A DNA stretch of 64,000 nt from Silene conica (taxonomy: Eukaryota > Streptophyta > Magnoliopsida > Caryophyllales > Caryophyllaceae), in the NCBI GenBank assembly GCA_029255685.2, contig CM055319.2:21732247-21796246 (forward strand), in the 5' to 3' direction. Positions 43,282 through 55,732 of this stretch are shown in pieces. The notes under the pieces are model-generated. The model made no database searches and was not told the DNA's origin. It saw only the letters and a program-made list of their open reading frames with translations. The translations under genes and the position numbers were made by a program. Every line of letters starts with the position of its first letter. The first letter of the stretch is position 1.

Positions 43282-44592
43282 CATTATTATTATTATTATC
43301 ATTATTAGGTTGTTGTGTATGAGGTATTACTACTAGTAAATTATAGTTATTATTATTTAGTATGTGGTAATATTTATCCTTATTATTTTGTTATTATTTT
43401 AATATAGTGATGTTAGTTGTATCGTTTTTATCGTTATGAGTTATGACTGTTCGTTAGTTTGATTATCGAAGTAAGGAATATTATTATTAATATTATTATG
43501 TTATTAATAATTATCTTATTCAAATTAATAATAATCGGTTGTTAGGATACGGTAACTTATTATTAATGTTTTATGGCTAGTCAGTGTATTTGTTTATGTG
43601 CTAGTTGTGATATTGTATTGTGGCAATTATTTATATGTGGTTAAGTTTAATAATTGAGAACATGATCAATAATTTTGTAGTACTGCCATTTTGGGCAAGG
43701 TTTCTATTTCGGGAAAGTTTCTATTACAGGAAACTTTCCACTTTTAGAAAGTTACTATGTTTGGAACCCTTACTATTCTAGGACAAGGGTTAATAACTGT
43801 TATATAATATATGTTTAGGTGACGGTTTCCGCGTGGAGTATTCCTAGCAGCTGTTAGGTTGTCATTCTGCAATTTGAGGTAGGGGAAATATGTTATGATT
43901 CATGTTATGGCATGAAATGTGTAAGTGATGCTTAGTACGAGTTTGATATAATTGATTATTACTGTACTGTGGATTGTACTATTATTATTGATCACTGTGG
44001 AGATCGGGAGGTGTGAAATGGGTCTTGTAATAAGGGTCTTGTGATATGGGTCTTGTGATATGGGACTTGTGATATGGCCATGGGAGGTGTGGTGTGATGG
44101 GAGGTGTGGTGTGATGGAGGTGTGGAGTGGTGGAGGTGAAGTGGATGACTGGTGATATGGAGACGGAGTTGTGTTCTGATCTGTTCCTATTTATGTTTCT
44201 GTGATGTTTTTCCTACTCAACCTCGTGGTTGACCCTGTGTATTCGTGTGACACCTACGATGATCCGGAATGGGGAGTAGATTCTACAGGTCAGTGACAGA
44301 TGGATTAGGAGCTTGGGCATGGAGAGAGACATGGCTTGGACCTACTTAGAGTTAGATGACACTTAGATATCTTCAGTTGTACTTTTATTTTTATCAAAGT
44401 TTGGACCTCGTAGTTGTTGTAATATCAAGTTTAATTTAATCAGTTTTTATATAAAGTTTTTATATAAAGTACTTTGGTTTGTATACTTTGCTATTCACTA
44501 CCTCGGATATTCCGAGATGGTAACAGCTCTATTTATTTGAGAATGTCTTGCTAAAGGCTCTTAAATAAAAATCTTATATGATTGGGGTGTAA
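42065..44592 (+). mobile_element. Second chromovirus-type LTR (solo or partial)
   Basis: Begins TGTAATATCCCGTATTTTTC, a variant of the TGTAACACCCCG start, and can be followed to GATTGGGGTGTAA at about 44,592, a degenerate GGGTGTTACA-like end. It has no coding domain, an ATT microsatellite (43,234-43,307) and short GATATGGGTCTTGT / GGAGGTGTGG tandem repeats (44,030-44,160). It lies 370 bp beyond the squalene synthase stop. Boundaries and class are inferred; no target duplication was found. Open frames inside it (for example 42,631-43,116) show no known domain. Confidence 0.45.
43234..43307 (+). repeat. (ATT)n microsatellite
   Basis: About 24 ATT units with two ATC interruptions. Confidence 0.95.
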
Positions 44593-44979
44593 TGGGCTAG
44601 GAAGGTGTAGGACTTTGGCTTAATTTCATGTTCGGGGTTAATTATGAAAACTTATGTTAGAAATTTTATTTTCGACCTGTTTCTCCCTTTGATTTCAGTT
44701 CAAATTTAACCATATCATCAGATTTTTCAGCCTTTATTGCAACTGTTGCATTGTTTTTGTTGTTGGGTCTCCGTCTTTTCAATGATTTCTTAACCGCAAC
44801 GTTTACACGTTCTTCCTCCTCTTGGGGTGGATGATGTTCATCAAATGACTTTCTTCCTCCTCTTGGGATTGATGATGTTCATCAAGTGAAAGCGGACATA
44901 GTGTCATTTGAGTATCTCCCCCGATCATTAGAAGTCATTAGAATGCAGGGACACTAAATTAGTCACGGGTTTTCGAAAA
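44593..44979. other. Spacer, no gene seen
   Basis: Contains a direct repeat of CTTCCTCCTCTTGGG with GATGATGTTCATCAA (44,813-44,844 and 44,851-44,885). No coding signal. Confidence 0.4.
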
Positions 44980-45830
44980 TTACCAATTGTTCAAAGTTGT
45001 CTTCTTTTTTGGCAGCGGAAAAAAAAAAGATTGCATATACATGGCCCTCCTAGTTAAATTGTGGGCCCTGTTATTTAGACTTTGAGGTAGAAAACTAAAA
45101 CATAGACAATGAAAAAAGCGGGCCAATGCGTGAATATCCCCATTGATGCCACGAGTCTGATGATGTCCGATCTCAGTGTCTGGCTGTCTGCAATATGATG
45201 CACAAACTGAAAGCAGTTCGATAGAATACTCAAATGAAACTTTTTTCTCCTTATCGCCCATTCCATAACAAGTCGTATCCTAATCGTCTCCGCTTGTGCC
45301 GCCGATTCATCGACGAACTTGGCTCTTTCTTGAAACAAGATCTCCCCATACGATCCATACATCACCCAACCCGCCGAAGGCTCAATTCTCGAAATCCAAG
45401 CTGCGTCCACTTTTACACGCATTCAATCACTAGGCACTACGAAAAAAAATACGGAGTATTGACGGAAAAAATCCGTTAGAAAAGCCAAAATCCGTCAGGA
45501 AACTCCAAACTTGAAAAAATGAGGGGCCCTATAAGGAAAAGGGTGATCGAATCCTTGATTCTAGCCCTCATATCATCTTTGATATAAGTCCCACCATCGC
45601 ACTGCCGAACCCCAACCCCGTTTATCTTTTTATTATTCAACAGATGAGCCTCATAGGCCACAGCAACCGTCCCATTCACCAACTTGAAGACAACATCCGG
45701 AATAAAGGAATCGCCCCTGGAAATAGCATTATTGCGTTGGACGCAGATGTTCCATAATACCGCTAGAAACTGAATAATGCGGATATTATTCTCCTCGATC
45801 TTGTCCAAATATCATATCCAATTGATGATC
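44980..45830 (-). pseudogene. LINE-like remnant: RNase H end of ORF2
   Basis: Minus-strand frame 45,075-45,422 has RVT_3-type RNase H features (VKVDAAWISRIEPSAGWVM, ESAAQAETIRIRLVMEWA, LSILSNCFQFVHHI). Frame 45,476-45,808 adds the segment normally just upstream (FLAVLWNICVQRNNAISRGD). They are separated by about 50-100 bp of foreign-looking sequence that starts CACTACGAAAAAAAATACGG at 45,435. Reverse transcriptase and endonuclease are absent. It abuts the Athila-like element at 45,874. Confidence 0.65.
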
Positions 45831-45873
45831 AAATCACCCACACATATCCTTTCACTCCCTTCACTACAAATCC

Positions 45874-47319
45874 TGACATGACTATCGTAACCCGGTCAAA
45901 AGTAAACCTAAGTCAACTAACTATTAGCTAGCGGAAGTAGGGTAGAATCCCACGGGGAGGCAGAGTTTTAATCCAATATCAGTATATTGGTCACAAAGGG
46001 GGGTTTTGTGTTTGATTTAATTAACTACTCAAAACAAAGAAACAATAAAACAAGAACGAATATAAAATTGAGTTGAAACGATCATAAAGGAATATATCAG
46101 GAATCGGGTCACCGCGGTAGTTCATGCAATACGAAAATATTAGGTCAGTCAAATCTTTGATAATGTGGGTAGCGATTATCTCCTCTCGGTCTCAAATTAC
46201 CCTAGACTCCCCTAAATAACTTTCACCCTATTAGGTTATATCGATTGTTATAAGCACGCCTACTCTACCAATCTCTCAATCCAGGTAGGGTTTTACTAAT
46301 TAAACCGGTCTCATGCGTGCACTCAATTGACAAGTTTTATGATTAAATTGCTTATAAACAAATCTCGTCGCAGAAAAGACTAAACATGTGAATTCTATAA
46401 CATTACTACCGCGATTTTACCTCTTCCTAACATACTAAAGAAATTAGCTACACATGGTTTTGGGATCTACACTAACCGTTGAGATATAAACTAATAACGA
46501 CATAATGATAATGGAAATTAACTAACAATAAAAATGAGAACGAACTAGAAATTAAATAAGAATTAAAGGAGAAGGAAAGTTACGCTAATATTGAATGACG
46601 GCGGAAAGTGATGAACAAAAGTTGAGCAAAATAGATCCGAAACGAATTACAGTGAATGAAAACTAAAGGAAAAATGTTTGTAATGCAAAATAAAACCTAA
46701 AACTGATTATTGATGCTAAGTGTGTGATTAATGCCTTGACCTAATCTCCTTATATAGGGAAATCAGTTCAAGTCATCAATCTAACCTAAAAACAAATGCT
46801 GCTCCTGCGGATCATAAGTGGACTGCTCGATCGAGCTTCCACTCCACTCGATCGAGCTATTGTGCCTGCCAAAATCCTCGATTGAAGACTTCAGTCCTTC
46901 GATCCCACTGCCTTCAGATATGCTCCTTTCGATCGAGAGTGAGACCACTCGACCGAGTCTTCTCTCTAACCATCCCTTCGATCAATCTATTCTAGCAATT
47001 CGATCGAAGACTTCTCAGCTGTAACTTGCTCGATGTTGTGCATGTTGTTCCTGTTCTCGGTTTTTCCTTAAAACTAAGCCTTTTGCTTTGACATTGACAC
47101 TTCCAAGTTCGTAAGCTCCTTGCTCAAGTTCTATCTTCTAAAAATAGCTCACTTGTGACAGATTGGCGTGGTTTTTGCGACTTTTGCGTACCTTCATATA
47201 AAATAACTAGAAAGACACAAATAAGCAAATTCGGGGCAAAACAATGCAGAAAAATACATGAATGCCTAGAAATGCGTACCATAATATGCTCAAAAGTGTA
47301 TACAAAATGCACGCATAAA
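45874..47319 (-). repeat. 3' LTR of the older Athila-like element
   Basis: About 1,446 bp, matching 62,682-64,000 with numerous substitutions. The inner end near 47,319 follows the degenerate purine tract; the exact first base is uncertain because the TG start is mutated. Confidence 0.8.
46826..47008. repeat. Four paired CTCGATCGAG-like modules in the 3' LTR
   Basis: 10-mers start at 46,826/46,847, 46,877/46,898, 46,928/46,948 and 46,977/46,999, giving spacings of 21, 21, 20 and 22 bp. The consensus is YTCGATCGAG with some decayed members. Confidence 0.88.
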
Positions 47320-48960
47320 AATTCCCTAAACCAAACTCTTTTCTTGTCCTCAAGCAAAATAATGCAACTAAAAGAATTATATGCAACTAAATAACGACCT
47401 AATGGAATAGAGTTGTCTCAGAACCAACTATAGATTATTCATTAACCATTTAAATGCAGAAAAACAGCCACCAAGAAGTGCAAAACCAAAAGCAACGAAT
47501 TCGTACATGCAATGAAAAACAACTTGGACAATTGACCTTAAAAGACTTGTATGCTTGGACTCTCTCGGGTCGCTCTTTTCTCATCAAAACAAGGGTAAGA
47601 TTTTATGTGCAAGAGAGAAAATAATAATTGTAGACACTCTCCTAGCTGCGACCAACAAATCATGCATTGCAACTAGTATGACAAAGGATTCTAATTAGCG
47701 TACACACGCATTTCAACCTTTTAAGGAATATCACATGCCGAATACTTGCAAGTTATGCTTATGTGAGGTGAAATGGGTAAGAAGGGGAAAAAACAGTATG
47801 GAAAAGAGGAGGTAACGTATCGAGCTAGATACCCAACCTCAATCAAGAGTGAAACCGTCTATCTTACTCACAAAAAAACACGATGCCATGCATTGGCATA
47901 AAACTCATTACAACCATGAAACTCGAATTGGGGCCAAAGATTATTAACTTATTGAACTTTTATTCTACTTTCCAAAAGATGCGAGATAAACACGAGAATG
48001 CAATTTTCTTTCCTTCTTTTTCTTTTCTTTTCTTTCTTTTTCAATTGCTAAGTTCATGTATTCCGACCAATTCCGAGTTTCGAGTTCCAACTTTCTCAAT
48101 TACCAACTCCAAAATGAATATCGAACCAAAACTGATGAGATGAACGCATACCACAAAACAACACTAAGATAGCTCGACACAAGGTGGGCTATGATTTGGG
48201 AGTAGTTTATAGGTCAACTGATAGTTTTTGGCTAAATGTGGAATTACATGGGTAAAATGAGAAACGGGATATGCAAGTATTCTCCAAACATGTGATACCA
48301 ACCACAAACCATGCGTGTAGGCAAAAAGCAATCAAAAGTCATACATGTGAAATGCGATGAAATGAAGTGAGTACTACTCTCAATCCTAGATAAATCGGTC
48401 ATGAATGTCACTAGTTATAGGCTCTAAAACTCAGAATTTTTAAGTAGTTTGTCAATTTACAGGTCAAGTCAAGTCTAAAAGTCCAAGTAAAGTTTTTCAA
48501 AACAGAATTCGGGACATGCTAAATCGTTTTTTACTTGAAGGTGATGAAAACTACAATAAACAATCAACACAAATAACCTATAGGGCAATATCATCATCGT
48601 AAAACTCCATTCCGACTCGACTACATGCATAAATAAACGTGCATTTTTTATATTTTTGGATGTTTTTTTTTGAAAAATTCCATAAAAAAAAGATAAAAAA
48701 AAATGAAAAGAAAAACTAAAAGAGCATAAAGTAAACGTCAATGCATGCAGAAATGAAAGATGCAAACGTAAAATGATGCAATACTCCTCCCCAAACCAAA
48801 ATAGACAATGTCCTCATTAGCTACAACATACAAAGAGGAAAGGGGGTACACAGCCTAATACATGCTAGTACGGGATATGTACAAAACTAATAAAACAAAA
48901 GTAAAAAGATGGAAAATGGAACAAGGGAACTCACAACCTCCCCAAACCAGCCTCTAAACA
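47320..48960 (-). other. 3' non-coding region of the older Athila-like element
   Basis: No gene. The A/T-rich GAAAAATTCC stretch and the TCGAGTCGGAATGGAG phrase near 48,610-48,700 match 23,520-23,640 of the young element. Minus-strand GGTTTGGGGA tracts occur near 48,788-48,798 and 48,938-48,950, with a decayed tract at 47,321-47,345 next to the LTR. Confidence 0.65.
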
Positions 48961-49036
48961 TCACTCTCCTCCGCATCATCCTCCTCCTTTGCTGCTCGGG
49001 TATTGGCTCTCCTAACAATCGCCTCCGCGCGTAGCC

Positions 49037-50492
49037 TCACCTCTCTCTGTACCGGTGTCTCCACAGGTCCCTCGGATGAGGACTATGGGTACCCGTCATC
49101 TGGGTATCGGTAGAAAGAAGGGTGCGGGCCTCTAGGAGGGCGAAAGGTACCTGTGCGAATCCTCTCATCGTATTCTCGGAAGCTGGTGAGTGCATAGTCG
49201 CGGTGGAAGATCGACAGCGCCCTGAGAATCTTAAAAAGCAGAGGATCATGGTACCCTCGGTCTTCGACCGGAAGTACCTCAAAAACAGGTGGAAGAATAA
49301 AATGGGCCGGAAGGGCCGACGAAGATGAGGCAGGGGTGGGGGTACGTGTAGATGTAGGGATGGATGTGGTGGTGGTGCGCTGAGATGACTGGGCGGGTCC
49401 AGAACCTGAAGGTCCTTCAACCTCCCTCTCAGGTGAAGACCGCTTCCTCTTTGAAGAGGAAGATGAGAAGTGTAGATGGTAAGGTCTGAGAGTGCAGGTA
49501 AGGTCTCACAAGGTAAGACCACTGAGCGAGCCCCATCAATCCTCCATGTCCTATGGTCTGCGTGGGCAAACCAGGTTAGTTGGACCATGGCTCCCACTGA
49601 AAGGTAAATATCAGAGGAAACATGCTCCTCGCCACGAGGTAAAGCATAAAAAATGTAACGATAAATCCTGGTGACAAGGACGCCATCAACGAGAGCACCA
49701 GTAACACGGCGACCTATGTTGCTAAAGTGAGAGACTACTAGGTAGGCAATGTTAAGGACGAAGGGGGTACCACTATCAATGTTAAGGTACCCCACAACGA
49801 TGGCCAACTCAATGTTCCGAATGTTGTCGGGAAAGATGGTCTCTCCAAGCAAGTGAAGGAAGATACGAACAACGGGCGAATGTACAAGGGCAACCATATG
49901 ATGAGCATAAGGTACATGTGAAAGGGTTGCCCAAAGCTGACAAACTAAGTTCCTAGGTGGCCTAAGTGAACCAGTGTTAGCCAAACCCAAGGCCTCCCAA
50001 AACCTAGCTAAGTCCAGGCGCACCACTCGTTCCTAAGTCGGAAACGTATGCAAGGTGTGTCGGGGTTGGCAACATAAGTGTCAGGGCAAAAGGAGTAGGA
50101 GCTGAAAAACTACAAGGTCGGGACTCGATAAGTGTACTCGGACATGGTAGCTAAGCCAAACATCTCGGTCGCAGTCATTAGGTCAAAAACGGGTCGGGTC
50201 AAACCTAGCTAGTCTAAGTCGGGTCTGTATAAAAACCGGCTACAATGTATAGGGCAATCCAACAAAAACTTCATCCGCTCACGCTGATGAAGGGAATCGA
50301 AATGTACCTTTAGGATGCCCGGTAATGACTCTACTGGTGGCGCAGCTGGCTTACACGGTAATGCGCGTGGTCGCTTGCCCAGTACCGATTTCCTGCCCTT
50401 CCGGCTCAGGATCATGACTTCCCCTTGTCAGTTGAGGAAGATGGGGCAGCAGTGGTGGTGGTGGTGTGGGAAATATCGGTATACCAGCCTAA
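49037..50492 (-). pseudogene. Env-like (third) frame of the Athila-like element, downstream part
   Basis: Minus-strand frames 50,209-50,415 and 49,037-50,026 cover part of the extra protein located after pol in Athila elements and sometimes called env-like. Seen here: a basic KGRKSVLGKRPR segment, VHFDSLHQRERMKFLL, FRLRNEW, RNIELAIVVGYLNIDSGTPF and a long Pro/His-rich tail. No signal peptide or clear membrane segment was seen, so a true envelope role is doubtful. Frameshifts break it near 50,030-50,200. The start of the same protein is on the far side of the copia insertion (59,051-59,257). Confidence 0.6.
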
Positions 50493-51456
50493 TGAAATTT
50501 TTGGATTATAACGAAATTTTAATTTATGAATTATGGTCATAAACAAAGAACATCATACATAAGGTAAAGAGATTAGAATCAACCTTTGCTCCAAGCAATT
50601 TGGCCTAAGAACAAATATCGAGATTGATATTCTCCTAATCGTTGCACCCAAGATGCTTCATTATATGCCTTTCTTGTGCTAGAATTGGGAAAAATTACTA
50701 AGTAATTTTAATATATGATGAATGAGCAACGTGTGAGAGCAGGAGGCGTGAGGTAGAGAGTCCAGCCGTGTAGTATGTTGTTTTAAGCATGTGAATTCAT
50801 TAAGTAGTCATGAGAATAGGGAGTCCACTTATAGGAAAGAATTGCCCCCATTCTATACTACTAACCACCTTATTAGAGATCCGATAGGATTTGTCAAAAT
50901 CAGCATTTGACTCCACCTATACTACCTTAACTCCAACCGTGTACACCAAACCAACCGTGTAGGTTGTTAATCCGTTATGCTCTTTTAACTCCTCTTTGTA
51001 TATAATGTTTATTTGTATAATTTGTTAGTTAAATATAATAGTTTATATTTAATTATATTATTTAATCGTATTAAATAATTACATTATATATACATCAATT
51101 AGATATAACATTTTATATCCAATTACGAATTAACATTTAATTCGTCTCAGCTAATATTATTTAATCATTATTAAATAATCGTATCATCATTAAACTGACT
51201 AACCTTTTAGTCTTATAAGGCATCAATATGATTATATTATTCATGTAATCATATCTCTTAAAACACATCCTTTAGGTGTGACTTTTATGAACCAATTGAT
51301 TTCCGCAATCTGTATGACAATAACGTCAAACTTCTAGCAAGCCAACCGTTATCGATAAACGTTAATCAACTGATAATAATACTAAGTATACCCTTTGAAC
51401 CTTTAAGAGATTTAGGCACGTTTTCACACTAACTGCGGAGGACACTAGCTCCAACA
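50493..51456 (-). repeat. Copia LTR A (3' LTR)
   Basis: Minus strand runs from TGTTGGAGCTAGTGTCC at 51,456 to AAAAATTTCA at 50,493 (964 bp). It is preceded by the purine tract at 51,457-51,471. Confidence 0.7.
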
Positions 51457-51816
51457 ATCTCTCACTTGTCCTTACAAGTGTATGTGCGATAACCGATTCT
51501 CATATCCATAAATTTCTCCCATTCAATGTAAAATAATTTGCAAATCCTTATTCACGAAGGTCGTATTTTTCAAGTGATCAGTAATCAAGAGTGGTTTTCC
51601 CGACTAGAGAGTAGCTTAACTGATAAACGAATCATTATTCGAGCATGGCTCGTTGAACCCACCATCAATCGACATCACAATATAATTGCCAGAGTTATCA
51701 GGTCATGTAGGCGATTACGGACCAAAAGAAATATAATTAATTCAGTTCACTTGGTGGTGTTCAATGTTGTCGTACAATCCACATGAAAAAAAAAATATGA
51801 AACAAAAACGATGATA

Positions 51817-53196
51817 TTATAAATAGTATATGAAAATAGCGTGCCATTCATGCTTATCATATTTTAATGGTTTAGTGAGAGGGTCCGTGATGTTGTCATC
51901 CGAAACAATCTTGTCTATCACTATCTCTTTTTGCTCCACGTAATCTTGGATCATGTGAGCCTTCCGAAGTACATGTCTAGATTTGTTGCTACACTTAAGC
52001 TCCTTAGCCTGGAAGATGGCACCTCTATTATCACAATAGATGGTGATTGGGTCATTCAAACTAAGAACTACGATTAGTCCTTGTAAGAACTGACGCATCC
52101 ATATAGTTTCATTTGCAGCTTCCGAAGCGGCATAGTACTCGGACTCAGTTGTAGAATCTGCTATAACACATTGTTTGGAACTTTTCCAACTGACCGCAGC
52201 GCCATTAGGAGTAAAGACAAATCCAGGCTGAGATTTCGAGTCATCTCGATTCGTTTGGAAGCTAGCATCTGCGTAACCGATTGCGCATAGCTTAGTATCT
52301 CCTCTATAAGTCAATACCAAAACCTTAGTCTTTCGTAAGTAATTAATGATGTTTTTAACAGCCATCCAGTGTGTTTCACCTGGATTGTCTTGGTACTGAC
52401 TCGTCATACTCAATGCATATGTCACGTCTGGACTTGTGCATATCATGGCATACATGATCGCTCCTACAGTTGATGCATAAGGAATGAGACTCATGCGCTC
52501 GACCTCTTCCGGTGTCTTGGGTGCCTCAGTCTTACTCAAATGCATCCCAAAAGTCATTGGAAAGTACCCCTTCTTGGAGTTGGTCATGCTGAACCTTTCA
52601 ATAATCTTATCGATATAAGACTCATGACTCAGTGATAACATCCGTCGTGATCTATCTCTATAGATACGGATCCCCAAAATGCATTGTGCCTCACCCAGAT
52701 CTCTCATCTGGAAACAGTTCTTTAACCATACTTTTACCAAAGATAAGAGAGGAATGTCATTCCCAATCAAGAGTATGTCATCGACATACAATACCAAGAA
52801 AACAATCTTACTCCCACTCGACTTGATATACAAGCATGGTTCCTCAACCGATCGAGTGAAACCATTCTCTTTTATCACCTGGTCGAAACGATGATTCCAA
52901 CTCCGAGAAGCTTGCTTAAGTCCATAAATGGAACGCTTAAGCTTGTACACTTTCTCAAAATTTTTAGGATCAATGAAACCTTCGGGCTGTACCATGTACA
53001 AGTCCTCCTCTAAATAACCGTTTAAGAAGGCGGTTTTCATATCCATTTTCCAAATTTCATAGTCATGAAAAGCGGCAATCGTTAAGATTATCCGAATGGA
53101 ACGCAGCATAACTACTGGTGCAAAAATTTCATCATAATGCAGTCGTGCCTTATAGGTGTCTGGTTGTCCTTCTATAGAATGCTTTATCTTATAAAG
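51817..53196 (-). pseudogene. Copia reverse transcriptase and RNase H
   Basis: A 430-codon frame (51,817-53,109) contains WKMDMKTAFLNGYLEEDLYM, GLKQASRSWNHRFD and the catalytic YVDDILLIGND. A copia RNase H follows, with IGYADASFQTNRDDSKS, the Glu in TTESEYYAASEAANE, and DNRGAI. The first reverse transcriptase motif is out of frame (53,110-53,196), joined to the upstream frame by an indel near 53,200. The C-terminus ends normally. It would copy element RNA inside particles. A homologue is listed for plants generally; I do not assign a lineage. Confidence 0.88.
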
Positions 53197-54924
53197 TTAT
53201 TTGCACTGAAGAGGTATTACCTTATCCGTCAAATTAACCAGATCCCACACGTCATTCCCATACATGGAGTCCATCTCGGATTGCATGGCTTTAAGCCATA
53301 GCTTAGAGTCGGAACAGGTCATGGCACATTTATAGGTAGCAGGTTTGTTACTCTCTAGGAGCAAAACGTCATCTCCATCATTTTTCTCGACCATAGCAAT
53401 GTATTTGTCTGGAGGAATGAAGACTCTACCCGACCTCCTAGGTTCCTCAGGAATATTAACCGTATCAGAAGTTGAAGGAACATTTTCCTCCATCGATTGC
53501 TTGGTTGTTGGTTCTTGAATCTCCGACATATCTAAGGTTCTATTACTTGACTTGTTCTCGAAAAACTCTTTCTCTAAGAACTTCGCACTAGCCGCAACAA
53601 AAACTCGATGTTCGGTAGGCGAATAGAAGTAATGACCAAACATTCCTTTTGGATAACCAATAAAGTATGTCTTGACCGATCGCGGGCCGAGCTTATCCTC
53701 GTGTCTCCGCTTGACATAAGCCTCGCAACCCTAAACCCGAATAAGGGACAAGTTAAGGACCGTTCCCTTCCATATCTCATTTGGAGTCTTGTTTACAGCT
53801 TTAGTCGGACTTCGGTTAAGTATAAGAGCATGCGAGCAGCTAACAAAAGAGAAGAACCCCATAATGGTTCAGGTACTACCGTATGACTCATCATGTATCG
53901 AACCATATAAATTAATGTTCGATTTCTCCGTTCGTACACATTATTTAATTGAGGTGTTCCAGGTGGAGTTAACTGTAATACTATACCACAGTTTTTTAAG
54001 GTGTTGATCAAACTCATTTGAAAGATATTCGCCACCACGATCTGATCGAAGTGCTTTAATCTTTCTATCCAGTTGGTTCTCAACCTTATTCTGGAATTCC
54101 TTGAACTTTTCAAAGGACTCACTTTTATGCTTCATTAAGTAGACATATCCGTATTTACTCAAATCATCCGTGAAAGTGATAAAATATCTATAGCCGTCTC
54201 TTGCGTTGATTGACATAGGTCCACATACATCTGTATGTATGAGTCCTAATAGGTTATTAGCACGCATTCCAACACCTTTGAAGGAAATTCGAGTCATTTT
54301 GCCGATAAGACATGATTCACACGTGCCAAATGATTTGTAATCAAATGGGGAGATACTCTCATTCTCAATGAGCTTCTTTACACGTTTTTCATTTATGTGT
54401 CCCACACGGCAGTGACCTACATAACTTTGATCTTTGTCACCAACATTTACTTTCTTATTATTCACATGTAATACGTATGTGGTTTGATCTAAGATATAAA
54501 TTCCATTCATGGAAACTGCTTTGCCATAAATCATTACATTCAAAGAGAGAATACAGCTATTGTCTTTTATTGAGAATGAAAAATTGTCTTTATCGAGTAC
54601 GGAAACAGAAATAATATTCTTAGATAAACTGGGTACATAGTAACAGTTATATAAATACAACTTAAATCCACTCGGTAGTTGGATTACATATGCTCTCATT
54701 GAGACTGCAGCAACTTTTGCTCCATTCCCGACTCGTAGGTCCACATCACCCTTTGCGAGAGGTGTGATCTTTTTTAGGCCCTTCAAATGATTACACAGAT
54801 GAGAACCACAACCAGTATCAAGTACCCAAGTTCCGAAACTTGCATGGTTAATCTCAATCATATGAATATAAGATGACATACCAACAGGAGTGACGCGGCC
54901 TGTTTTTATGTCCTCACAGTACAC
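53197..54924 (-). pseudogene. Copia protease and integrase region
   Basis: Frame 53,941-54,924 starts just after a zinc knuckle (YHCHKTGHWRRNC, first Cys replaced by Tyr). It carries the protease site WVLDTGCGSHLC, the HHCC-type pre-integrase region (VGHCRVGHINEKRVKKLIEN, CESCLIGK) and the integrase core with Asp in IHTDVCGPM and Asp in ALRSDRGGEYLS. The last catalytic Glu lies in a second frame (53,793-54,122; QLNNVYERRNRTLIYMV). A further frame, 53,197-53,643, covers the variable linker to reverse transcriptase (EEPRRSGRVFIPPDKY). Several indels separate them. Confidence 0.85.
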
Positions 54925-55039
54925 AGGACAGTTCCTCCTCCAATGCCCAGTCTTATGGCAATGGTAGTATTCAACTTTGGTGGCTTCCCTGCAGTTAGGT
55001 CGCCATGAGACTTGCCCTTACCTTTGCCCTTGTTGGAAA

Positions 55040-55732
55040 TCATGAGAACATCTTAGCTTGCTTCATATTCCCACTCAATTTTAGATCCTTCTCCGTCTGT
55101 ACGAGAAGTGAGTGTAGCTCATGAGGACTTTTCGTCATGTCATTCATGTAATAGTTTGCCCTGAATAGGGCAAAACCATCATGAAGTAAATGAAGCATAC
55201 GGTCAATGACTATGCTCTCACTGATTTTGCAATCAAGTGCCTCCAGTTTCTCGACATTCTCAATCATATCAAGAATGTGTGGGATAATAACCGGTTTGCC
55301 CTTCTGGAGTTTCGCATCAAATAAACAACAGGTATGCTCATAAGTAACTATTCTTGGTGCTTTTGAGAATTCGTTAGTGAGTGTGGTGAAAATCTTATTT
55401 GTACCTTGGGCAATTAAGCGCCTTTGCAAATTGGTTTCCATTGCAAAGATAAGTACGTTCTTTATCACACCCGCTTCCATAACGAAGTCACTCTAAGCAA
55501 GTGACTCGTTAGCCCTCGCATTGGGGCCTGGGTTTGGCGGCATTGGCTCATTCAAGTACTTGAGCTTACCGTTAGTGATGGCAGCATTCCTTAATGCCGC
55601 CTCCCAGTCCACAAAGTTGGACCCGTCATTCTTCAGTCGCGTGGACTGATTCATGTGGTCAATAAAAGACTTAAGCCAGGCTTCGCGCCCTAGTGTGGCA
55701 CTTGGCATGGGGACATCAGTATGGCCAGCCAT
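55040..55732 (-). pseudogene. Copia gag
   Basis: Frame 55,493-55,732 (LKNDGSNFVDWEAALRNAAI) and frame 55,040-55,480 (VLIFAMETNLQRRLI, ILDMIENVEKLEALDCKISE) are in the same frame, separated by a single TAG at about 55,493. The protein is the copia-type Gag polypeptide (UBN2 family). A frame change after QAKMFS separates it from the zinc knuckle near 54,930-54,970. Confidence 0.82.

Noticed and set aside
43011..43322. Frame with a long poly-Leu tail
   Set aside because: Produced by the ATT microsatellite; no domain.
49037..50492. Genuine viral envelope glycoprotein
   Set aside because: No signal peptide, furin-like site or clear membrane anchor is visible; the term env-like is kept only for its position.
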